Below are positions 55,040 through 61,986 of a stretch of DNA of 64,000 nucleotides, piece by piece. The notes beneath the pieces were generated by a model. It saw nothing but the letters and a program-made list of their open reading frames with translations. It did no database searches and was not told the DNA's origin. The position numbers were made by a program, and so were the translations under genes. Within the stretch, counting starts at the first letter, position 1. Each line of letters begins with the position of its first letter. Origin of the DNA: Stenotrophomonas sp. VV52 (lineage in GTDB: Bacteria > Pseudomonadota > Gammaproteobacteria > Xanthomonadales > Xanthomonadaceae); assembly GCF_002893095.1 (NCBI RefSeq), contig NZ_PKQQ01000001.1, positions 682,001 to 746,000 of the forward strand. The letters run 5' to 3'.

Positions 55040-55294
55040 TCATCCGCCCCCGCCGCGCACCACCCGCTTGCGATACTCGCGCACGTTGTCCCCGCGGATC
55101 CGCGTCCCCTGCGTGCCGTTGTTGGTATCCACCATCCGGTCCGAACCGGTCACCGGCTTGGCTTCCACCGTGGTCTCGCGCTCGAACGCGTGCGACTTGT
55201 CGATATTGCGGTAATAACGGTACAAGCCCCAATACAATGCCGTTGCGCTGGCAGGGCCAGCCAACAGCAACCAGAGTCCACTATCGTCGCTCAT
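55040..55294 (-). CDS. Small membrane protein of the SPFH/zinc-ribbon module
   Basis: This 84-residue protein has one N-terminal membrane helix (LWLLLAGPASATALYWGLYR, about residues 7-26) and a charged cytoplasmic or periplasmic tail ending in RKRVVRGGGG. ATG 55294 overlaps the stop of the zinc-ribbon protein (ATGA), so the two are co-translated. No family is recognised. It is probably an accessory of the same membrane complex. Confidence 0.65.
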   Translation of the reverse strand: MSDDSGLWLLLAGPASATALYWGLYRYYRNIDKSHAFERETTVEAKPVTGSDRMVDTNNGTQGTRIRGDNVREYRKRVVRGGGG

Positions 55295-56625
55295 GAGCCT
55301 GCTACCAGGATCCAAAGGGTGATGGCTTCAACGATCGTACCGGTGGTAAGCGCGGCCAGCAGCAGCTTCCACTGCTGCACCGGCACGCTGCCCATGGTTT
55401 CACCGGTACGCCCGTTGACCGCGATGTAATGCAGCATGCCGCCGTTGCGGCCAGGCTGGTGGTACGAGTACAGCCACACCGGCAGGTACATGGAGACCCA
55501 GCGCGAACCGTGCACATCGACCTGCTCGGTTTCCCAGCGCACGCCGCGGTCATAGCGGCGTACCGAGCCTTCCACCTGCGAGCGGGCGATGGATAGCAGC
55601 TGGTCTTCCAGCCGTGGTTTCATCTTCTCCACGTCCAGGTTGCGCTTTTCCGAGCTGAAGCCCAGCAGGTATGAGGCGTTCCACTTCAGCGCGTTCTTGG
55701 TGTCGAACGGCAGGATCGTGTTGATGATGTTGTTGGTGTTGGCCTTGATGTCCAGGTTGCCACGCTCGGCCGAGGATTCCATGGGCAGGTCGTCCACGGT
55801 GAAGTCCACCGACCGCTCCACCTGGTACACGTCCGCGTCGTAGTAGGTCTTCTTCTTGTCGCCCTCGCCCCGCGTGTACTGGCGGGTCTGGATCTCGCCC
55901 TTGCCGGTCACGCTGGCGCTGACGTTGCTGTCCACGATCATGTACGGCATGTACACGCCGACCACGTTTTCCGGCGTGAACTGGTCCTTGAACGCTTTCA
56001 GCGCGAACAGGCGGCGCTTGTCCACGAACTGGCGGATGCGCGCAACCGCATCGTCCTTGGTGATCCGGAACGGCAGCACCGCGTCGGGCACGGCGCCGTT
56101 GGACACCTGCTCGTTGACCCCGAACACGTGGCGGCACCAGTGGCAGCGTGCGGTCATGGTGGTTTCGGTATTGATGGTCACTTCCGCACCGCAGCCGGTG
56201 CACTTGAAGCTCATCAGGCTGGCCGTGCCGGCTTCGATGTCGCGTGCGCCCGAAGCGATGATCGTGCCACGCAGCTGGTCCAAGCCTTCGCCCAGACCAT
56301 ATTCCTGTTCAACCGAGGCGCCGTGCCATTCGTGACGGCAGAACTGGCAGATCAGCACGTCGGTGCCGAGCTTGAGCCGCACGTCGGTCGAGCCGCACTT
56401 CGGGCAGCGGTTCAGGCCGTCCTTGAGCTCTTCGGCACGGGTGTCGAGGGCGACCGGGTCCGGCGCCTCGATCTCGGCGCGGATCGGGTCGGGCAGGGTG
56501 GCCGGGTCCAGCGGAAAGGTGCCCGGCAGCGGCGGTACGTCACGCGGCGAGCCGGGGCCGGTAACGGCCTCCGGCAACGGCGGTGGAGCCCCGGGCAACG
56601 GGGGCGGGGTTCTGGGGTCGGACAT
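55291..56625 (-). CDS. TFIIB-type zinc-ribbon membrane protein
   Basis: This 444-residue protein has a Pro-rich N-terminal ~45 residues, then two zinc-ribbon-like units: CPKCGS with CQFCRHEW (about residues 74-101), and CTGCGA with CHWCRHVF (about 142-168). A large alpha/beta region with KNALKWNASYLLGFSSEKRN follows. The C-terminus has a hydrophobic helix (WKLLLAALTTGTIVEAITLW). It resembles YdjG of the Bacillus pspA-ydjGHI operon. It is encoded 18 bp after an SPFH gene of the YdjI type, and such pairs are linked to membrane-stress responses. The role here is inferred from that comparison. Confidence 0.72.
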   Translation of the reverse strand: MSDPRTPPPLPGAPPPLPEAVTGPGSPRDVPPLPGTFPLDPATLPDPIRAEIEAPDPVALDTRAEELKDGLNRCPKCGSTDVRLKLGTDVLICQFCRHEWHGASVEQEYGLGEGLDQLRGTIIASGARDIEAGTASLMSFKCTGCGAEVTINTETTMTARCHWCRHVFGVNEQVSNGAVPDAVLPFRITKDDAVARIRQFVDKRRLFALKAFKDQFTPENVVGVYMPYMIVDSNVSASVTGKGEIQTRQYTRGEGDKKKTYYDADVYQVERSVDFTVDDLPMESSAERGNLDIKANTNNIINTILPFDTKNALKWNASYLLGFSSEKRNLDVEKMKPRLEDQLLSIARSQVEGSVRRYDRGVRWETEQVDVHGSRWVSMYLPVWLYSYHQPGRNGGMLHYIAVNGRTGETMGSVPVQQWKLLLAALTTGTIVEAITLWILVAGS

Positions 56626-56643
56626 GGTTCGGTTCTGTCCGCC

Positions 56644-57804
56644 TTAGAGACCCAGCGCCTTGGCCTTGAGTGCGTCGTAATCGGCTTGGGTGATCAGACC
56701 GAGGTCGAGCATTTCCTTGGCCTTGGTCAGCTTGGCCACCGGGTCGTCGGCGGCCGGCGCGGCGGGTGCGGCTGGCGCCACCGGCTGCTGCAGCGAGCCA
56801 ATGCCACCCATCATGCCCGAGGCCATGCCCACGCCCATGATGCCGGCCGCGCCGCCGTTCTCACCGGCGGACTGGATGCCCTGCGCAACGCTGGCCTGCA
56901 GGTTGGAGTTACCACGCCCGCCGGACAGCGCGTCGGCGCGCTGCACGGTCTTGAGCAGCTCGCGGGTGTTGGCGTCGTACTCGATGGAAACAATGGCGGT
57001 CTTGACGATGGCCAGGCCGCGGTCGGACTTCCACTGGTAACCCTGTTCCACCGCGGCGGAGAGGCTCTGCGCGAAGCCGAGCGAATCCTGCTGCAGCTTG
57101 GTGATGCGATTGCCCTTGCCGGGATCGTTCGTATACAGACTGAACGCCGGGGCCAGCGAGCCCACCACTTCGTTGAAGAGCTGGGTAGCCGCGGCGTTGT
57201 CCATGTCGGTGAAGTCGAACACCTTGCCCGGCTGCAGGTAACTGGCGGGCACGAAGTTCTTCACGAACAGGATCGGGTCGACGATCTTGAGCGTGTACGA
57301 GCCGCGCGTGACCGCGCCCACCTGGGTGTTGAGGAAGCCGTCGTCCCAGTAGATTTCGGACTGGGTGCCGAAGCGGTTGTCTGGCAGTTCCTTCAGAGAG
57401 ACGAAGAACGCCTGCTGCTGGCCGCCCGGCTGGCCGCCGAACTTGAAGCGCTCCCAGCTCTGCTTGATCAGCGGGGTGACGATACCGTCGCCGGCGAAGA
57501 TCGACTGCGAATTCAGGTCATCCGAGCGCCATTCATACCCACCCGGCTCGGCCACGAAGCCGGTGATCGCGCCGTCCTGGAACAGCAGCAGGCCGTAGCC
57601 TTCCGGCACCACGATCTTCGAGCCATTGGTGATGATGTTGGACGAGCCGCTGGTGTTGGACCCGCGCCCGGCGTTGGTGCCCTGCGGGACCGCCGCGAAC
57701 AGCGCCGCAGTAGCCGGCAGCCCAGCCGGGACGGTGTAGAAGTCCTTCCACTGGTCGGCCAGCACGCCGCCCACTGCACCCTTGACTGCTTGAATGAGAC
57801 CCAT
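56644..57804 (-). CDS. SPFH-domain protein with C-terminal SHOCT motif (YdjI / COG4260-like)
   Basis: This 386-residue protein starts at ATG 57804, supported by AGGGAG. The N-terminal region reads MGLIQAVKGAVGG and NIITNGSKIVVPEGYGLLLF. The SPFH/band-7 core follows (VGAVTRGSYTLKIVDPILFV, VVGSLAPAF), then a glycine/methionine-rich linker. The last ~35 residues (DPVAKLTKAKEMLDLGLITQ) form a SHOCT motif. Such proteins form membrane-associated scaffolds. It is the first gene of a three-gene operon with the zinc-ribbon and small membrane proteins. There is no PspA homologue in the window. Confidence 0.78.
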   Translation of the reverse strand: MGLIQAVKGAVGGVLADQWKDFYTVPAGLPATAALFAAVPQGTNAGRGSNTSGSSNIITNGSKIVVPEGYGLLLFQDGAITGFVAEPGGYEWRSDDLNSQSIFAGDGIVTPLIKQSWERFKFGGQPGGQQQAFFVSLKELPDNRFGTQSEIYWDDGFLNTQVGAVTRGSYTLKIVDPILFVKNFVPASYLQPGKVFDFTDMDNAAATQLFNEVVGSLAPAFSLYTNDPGKGNRITKLQQDSLGFAQSLSAAVEQGYQWKSDRGLAIVKTAIVSIEYDANTRELLKTVQRADALSGGRGNSNLQASVAQGIQSAGENGGAAGIMGVGMASGMMGGIGSLQQPVAPAAPAAPAADDPVAKLTKAKEMLDLGLITQADYDALKAKALGL

Positions 57805-57907
57805 GACCCGCTCCCTGCGATCCAAGGACGGGCGGGGTGCCCGTCACGATGGATGGACTATAGCAGCGAGGGGTGGCGCGGGGATGGGCGTTTCCGGCAG
57901 GGGGTCC

Positions 57908-58183
57908 TTACGGTAGGTCGCACTTCATCTTGCCGTCTACGTAGTACGGCTTGGGTACATTGGGGTTGTCGCTGGTCTTTTCGAACACCACTTCGAAGGA
58001 GTCCGCGTCGGGCACTCCCTTGCGGTCGGTGCAGGCGTCCTGGAGTTTCTTCTTGACCGCAGCCAGGCCCGCGTCGCGATTCGCACCTTCGGCGCTGTTG
58101 GTCAGGTTGGCGACTTCGGCGAAGGCCAGGGAGCTGGTGCCCAGCAGGCATGCGGTGAGAAGGGCAGCGTAACGCTTCTTCAT
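57908..58183 (-). CDS. Small secreted protein, 91 residues
   Basis: This is a small protein with a typical signal peptide (YAALLTACLLGTSSLAFA, cleavage near residue 22) and a strong AAAGGAGT ribosome binding site. The ~69-residue mature part has two cysteines (Cys51 and Cys88) that could form a disulfide. It is rich in Lys and Asp. No family is recognised. The 128-bp gap upstream of it, towards the GGDEF gene, should hold its promoter, but none is clear. Confidence 0.68.
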   Translation of the reverse strand: MKKRYAALLTACLLGTSSLAFAEVANLTNSAEGANRDAGLAAVKKKLQDACTDRKGVPDADSFEVVFEKTSDNPNVPKPYYVDGKMKCDLP

Positions 58184-58294
58184 TGCGACTCCTTTGCAGT
58201 GTTCGGTAGCGCCTGTCCGTGGTATCCAGAAAGGCGATTGAAACGCCGGGCGTCATGCCCGTAGCGCGTTGTCAGGATAGGGAACGGAGGTTAA

Positions 58295-58310
58295 GGCGCT
58301 GTCGTGCGCC
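58295..58310 (-). terminator. Hairpin directly after the GGDEF gene
   Basis: On the minus strand GGCGC-ACGACA-GCGCC follows the stop codon by one base and is succeeded by TTAA. The stem is only 5 bp, so this is a weak candidate. Confidence 0.4.
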
Positions 58311-58311
58311 A

Positions 58312-59640
58312 TCATGCGTCCCGCTCGGGGCGCTCACGCCGCCGACGCTCGTAGAGCTTCATGTCGGCGCGATTGATGGTGTCGGCCACCGTCTCCGAAG
58401 GGCGATTGATGGCGCAGCCGCCGGAGAAGCGGATCGGGGAGAGGTAGGCGCGGTCTTGGTACTCGGCCTCCAGTGCCTGCAGGCGTTCCAAGGTGGCGCC
58501 CGGTACGAACACCAGGAATTCGTCGCCGCCAAGTCGGACCACCACTTCGCCTTCCTGCAGCGGTTCGGACAGGAACGACACGAAGTCGACCAGCACCGCA
58601 TCGCCATGCGCGTGGCCCTGGGTGTCGTTGATTTCCTTGAAGTGGTCCAGGTCGAACACCAGGCAGCCCCAGGCTTCGGGCTGGTTCTCGGCAAGTTCGG
58701 CGAGGTAGCGGCGATTGAAGGAGCGGGTGAGCGGGTCGCGGATGGCCATGTCCAGCAGTTGGCGCTCCTGCAGGTGCTGTGTGGTGATGTCTTGGGCGTG
58801 GCCAAGCACGTACTGCGGACTGGCCTCGGTGTCGAGGATGTTGTGGTACGCCCAGTAGCGGCGTGAGCCATCTTCCGCCAGCAGTTCCATCACGCCTGAG
58901 TCGCTCTGGTTCTCGGCGATGCGCTGCAGGTAGTCCTGCAGCAGGTGCTGCCGTTCTTCGGGAATGATCTCCGCGAGCGAATGCCCCACCAGCTCCGCTT
59001 CCGGGCGGTCCAGCGAGGCGGAGGCGGCCGGGTTGACCGAGGTGATGATGCCGTCCAGCGTATGCGTGCAGATCAGGCCCAGGCTGTGCTGGAACAGCCG
59101 GCGGTAGCGCGCCTCGCTTTGTGACAGTGCCTCGCTGGCCTGCCGTTGCTCGGCCATCCGGTTCAGCAGGCTGGCGCGCTGCTCCATGGCGAAGGCGGCG
59201 ACCTGTGCCAGCCATGCGAGGGCTTCACGCTGGCCGCCGCTGGCCTGGCCCGGCGCGGTGTCGAGCAGGCACAGGGTGCCGATCCGGTTGCCGCCCTGTA
59301 CCCGGATCGGTGCGCCCAGGTAATGACGCACGAAGGGCGGCCCCTGCACGATGGGGTTGTCGGCAAACCGGGGATCCTCGCTGGCGTCCTGCACCTCCAG
59401 CACCATGTCGGACTGGATCGCCCAGGTGCAGAAGGAGATGTCGCGGGCGGTTTCCGACGCGGCATCGATGCCCACCAGCGACTTGAACCACTGGCGGTTG
59501 CCGTCGATCAGCGAAATCATCGCGATCGGCATCCCGGTCATGGCGTGGGCTGCACGGGTCAGGGCGTCGAAGAATGGCTCCGGGTCGGAATCCAGAATCC
59601 GCAGGTACTCCACTGCAGCTTGACGCTCGCGTTCGGTCAC
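58312..59640 (-). CDS. Diguanylate cyclase with GAF and PAS sensor domains
   Basis: This 442-residue cytoplasmic protein has a GAF domain (about residues 20-160; DALTRAAHAMTGMPIAMISL, GTLCLLDTAP). A PAS domain follows (about 175-290; RYRRLFQHSLGLICTHTLDG, VNPAASASL) with a PAC-like segment (YVLGHAQDITTQ). The C-terminal GGDEF domain has DPLTRSFNRRYL, FDLDHFKEINDT and an intact RLGGDEF. It should make cyclic di-GMP in response to a ligand or light/redox signal. No RxxD inhibitory site is evident in the usual position before GGDEF. GTG 59640 is chosen because GGAGG lies six bases upstream; the longer open frame to 59757 lacks such a site. Confidence 0.86.
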   Translation of the reverse strand: MTERERQAAVEYLRILDSDPEPFFDALTRAAHAMTGMPIAMISLIDGNRQWFKSLVGIDAASETARDISFCTWAIQSDMVLEVQDASEDPRFADNPIVQGPPFVRHYLGAPIRVQGGNRIGTLCLLDTAPGQASGGQREALAWLAQVAAFAMEQRASLLNRMAEQRQASEALSQSEARYRRLFQHSLGLICTHTLDGIITSVNPAASASLDRPEAELVGHSLAEIIPEERQHLLQDYLQRIAENQSDSGVMELLAEDGSRRYWAYHNILDTEASPQYVLGHAQDITTQHLQERQLLDMAIRDPLTRSFNRRYLAELAENQPEAWGCLVFDLDHFKEINDTQGHAHGDAVLVDFVSFLSEPLQEGEVVVRLGGDEFLVFVPGATLERLQALEAEYQDRAYLSPIRFSGGCAINRPSETVADTINRADMKLYERRRRERPERDA

Positions 59641-59781
59641 TCCACGCCTCCACAGCCTGTTACGGCGCAGCCCTCCGCTGCGACCGTCCCATCCTAGGTT
59701 TCTCCCGGGCAGGGTCCGGTGAAACTGGCGGGGAGAGAAGGGGGGTCGTGGTTCCATTGTGTGGCATGAGGGACCCAGCGT

Positions 59782-59800
59782 GATGTTATAGTGTTACATC
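59782..59800 (+). promoter_or_regulatory. Zur-box-like dyad overlapping the TonB receptor promoter
   Basis: GATGTTATA (59782-59790), central G, TGTTACATC (59792-59800) is a 19-bp dyad with 7 of 9 positions symmetric. The left half contains ATGTTATA, identical to the half-site of the gamma-proteobacterial Zur consensus. A -10-like hexamer TATAGT (59787-59792) lies inside it, so a bound repressor would block the promoter. It is 28 bp upstream of the receptor ATG. Zur is a proposal; no zinc gene is nearby to confirm it. Confidence 0.5.
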
Positions 59801-59828
59801 CACTGCCTATTCATAACGACAGTCCTTG

Positions 59829-61874
59829 ATGAAGATCCATGCCTTGGTGGCCGCCACTGCCGCCATCCTGTTCGCGCCCGAAACCCGCGCCCAGTCGTCC
59901 GACTCCGCGCTCACGCTGGGCAAGGTCGACGTACACCAGCACACCGAAGGCCAGCTCACTGCCCACCAGGTGCTGACCTCGGTCGACGTGCTGGGCGCCG
60001 ACCAGATCGAGGACAAGAATGTCTCGCAGAGCTGGGAACTGCTGGGCCAGATGCCCGGGATCCAGCTGACCGAATTCCGCCAGGGCGCCGAGTCGGGCAA
60101 GGTCAGCTTCCGCGCTTTCAATGGCGAGGGTTACCTCAATGCGATCAAGACCCTGATCGACGGCGTGCCCAGCAACGTCAACAGCGGCAACCAGCGTTTC
60201 ATCGACATGCTGTTCCCGCTGGAGATCAGCTACATCGAAGTGGTGCGCGGGACCAACGATCCGCGCTATGGCCTGCACAACATCGGCGGCAACGTGAACT
60301 TCGGTACCCGCCAGGGCGGCAACTACACCGACGGCCGGCTCAGCTACGGCAGCTACAACACCCGCGACGCACAGCTGGCGGTCGGCCGTGAGGGCAACGG
60401 CGTCGCGCAGAACTATTTCTTCGGCACCCAGGCCTCCGACGGCTACCGCGACCACGACACCTCACGAAAGTACGCGCTGGGCGGCAAGTGGTTTCATGGC
60501 AGCCTGGACGATGGCGTGCGGGTCGGGCTGACCGCCCGCACCTACCATCAGGAAGCAGACGAGCCGGGTTTCATGACGGCCGAAGAACTGCGTACGGACC
60601 GCCGTGGCTCGCAGCTGCGCAACGCCAATGATGTCGACGAGCGCGACATGCGCCAGATCGGCGTGCACCTGGACCTGAAGCTGGCGGACAACCTGTTCCT
60701 GGGCAGCAAGCTCTATTACAACCGGTACGAAGACGACCGCAAGGTCACCTTCAGCGACCTGCCGACCGGCAACGCGCCGCGCCAGCGACGGGTATGGGAT
60801 GAAAAGCAGACCGGCATGCTGACCACGTTGACCTGGCAGCCCGCCGAAACCCTTACGCTGGAAGGAGGGCTCAACTACGAGCATCAGGACAACGGCTATA
60901 TCCGCGAGCGTTTCAGCTACGCAGAGCCCACCGACTTCTCGGCGCCGCCAGCGCGGGTGCAGAACAACGACCGCCACACGTTCGACAACTGGGGCGCATA
61001 CGCGCAGGCGATCTACCAGCCCATCGAAGCGCTGAAGATCGTGCCGGCGTACCGGGTGGACCGGTTTGATGGCAATACGCGGTTGCAGGGTGGCGTGACC
61101 GGGCCGTTGCAGCGCTACGGCACCATCGGGCAGCCAAAGCTCAGTGTGGTGTATGCCTTCACCGATACGGCCAATGTGTACGCCAACTGGGGTCGCACCT
61201 TCCAGGTGCTGACTGGCTCGACGCCGCCGGCGTACCTGACCCCCGGGCAGGGGCCGATGGGCGCTTCCACCAACACCGGCATGGAGCTGGGCATGAAATT
61301 CAGCCCGTTCGCGGGCAGCCAGGCGCGTGTTGCGGTGTGGCAGCAGGACGCGGCCAATGAGGTGTCCAACATGCCGGCTACCGGCACTACCGTGACCCTG
61401 GGCAAGACCCGGCGCCGTGGCGTTGACGCGCAGATCAGTGCCAGCTTGGGCGAGCGCTGGACGGTGTGGGCGTCGCATGCATACCAGGAAGCGAAGATCG
61501 AGCGGGATAACCGCGATGCGAGTCTGTCGCTGGAAGGGCGGGAGGTGGCGGCCACGCCGCGTTACATCAGCAATATCGGAGTCGATTTCCAGGCGACCGA
61601 GGCGCTGCAGTTGGGGCTGCAGGGCAGGGCGCAGGGGGATTACTACCTGGAGGAGCGCAATGTGGCTGGGAAGTACGGTGGCTTTGCGGTGCTGGATCTG
61701 AGTGCGCGCTATGACATCAGCCCGCGCTGGAGCGTGGATGTGCAGGTGAAGAATGTGATGGATCGCGAGTATGCGTATGCGTGGTATGACAGTTTCTTCT
61801 GGGAGCAGCCGCAGCCGATGTTTTCGCCGGCGGCGGGGCGGGGCGTGTATTTCGGGTTGAACATGAAGTTGTGA
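59829..61874 (+). CDS. TonB-dependent outer-membrane receptor, possibly for zinc or another metal
   Basis: This 681-residue protein has a signal peptide (ALVAATAAILFAPETRAQ, cleavage after AQ near residue 22). A plug domain follows (VLGADQIEDKNVSQSWELL, LGQMPGIQLTEFRQGAESGK, LIDGVPSNVNSGNQRFIDML, IEVVRGTNDPRYGLHNIGGN), then a 22-strand-type barrel ending in VYFGLNMKL with a C-terminal hydrophobic residue. A TonB box is not obvious; TLGKVDVHQ near residue 30 is the candidate. Start ATG 59829 replaces an adjacent in-frame TTG. The substrate is unknown; the promoter dyad suggests zinc control. It ends 11 bp before a SMAG dimer. Confidence 0.85.
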   Translation: MKIHALVAATAAILFAPETRAQSSDSALTLGKVDVHQHTEGQLTAHQVLTSVDVLGADQIEDKNVSQSWELLGQMPGIQLTEFRQGAESGKVSFRAFNGEGYLNAIKTLIDGVPSNVNSGNQRFIDMLFPLEISYIEVVRGTNDPRYGLHNIGGNVNFGTRQGGNYTDGRLSYGSYNTRDAQLAVGREGNGVAQNYFFGTQASDGYRDHDTSRKYALGGKWFHGSLDDGVRVGLTARTYHQEADEPGFMTAEELRTDRRGSQLRNANDVDERDMRQIGVHLDLKLADNLFLGSKLYYNRYEDDRKVTFSDLPTGNAPRQRRVWDEKQTGMLTTLTWQPAETLTLEGGLNYEHQDNGYIRERFSYAEPTDFSAPPARVQNNDRHTFDNWGAYAQAIYQPIEALKIVPAYRVDRFDGNTRLQGGVTGPLQRYGTIGQPKLSVVYAFTDTANVYANWGRTFQVLTGSTPPAYLTPGQGPMGASTNTGMELGMKFSPFAGSQARVAVWQQDAANEVSNMPATGTTVTLGKTRRRGVDAQISASLGERWTVWASHAYQEAKIERDNRDASLSLEGREVAATPRYISNIGVDFQATEALQLGLQGRAQGDYYLEERNVAGKYGGFAVLDLSARYDISPRWSVDVQVKNVMDREYAYAWYDSFFWEQPQPMFSPAAGRGVYFGLNMKL

Positions 61875-61885
61875 TGCGCGCGGGC

Positions 61886-61956
61886 GTAGAGCCGGGCTCT
61901 GCCCGGCTCCAGGGATACCCGAACATCGCGAGGAGCCGGGCAGAGCCCGGCTCTAC
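61886..61956. repeat. SMAG dimer: perfect 25-bp inverted pair between two TonB receptor genes
   Basis: The left copy (61886-61910) starts GTAGA and contains GCCGGGC-TCT-GCCCGGC. The right copy (61932-61956) is its exact 25-base reverse complement, ending in TCTAC, with 21 bp between. Each copy is itself a 7-bp hairpin, so the pair can fold as two hairpins or as one long 25-bp stem. It lies between convergent genes and should act as a bidirectional terminator or mRNA stabiliser. This is the clearest genus-level marker in the window. Confidence 0.92.
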
Positions 61957-61986
61957 GGGTACCCCGGGTTCCCATCAACGCGAGCG

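Noticed and set aside
58247..58266. GGGC-GTCAT-GCCC followed by GTAG as another SMAG repeat
   Set aside because: GTAG lies after, not before, the hairpin on this strand, and the stem is only 4 bp, so it does not match the family architecture.
59641..59757. Longer N-terminus for the GGDEF protein, starting near 59757
   Set aside because: The extra residues are Arg/Pro-rich and unlike a domain, while GTG 59640 has an ideal GGAGG six bases upstream.
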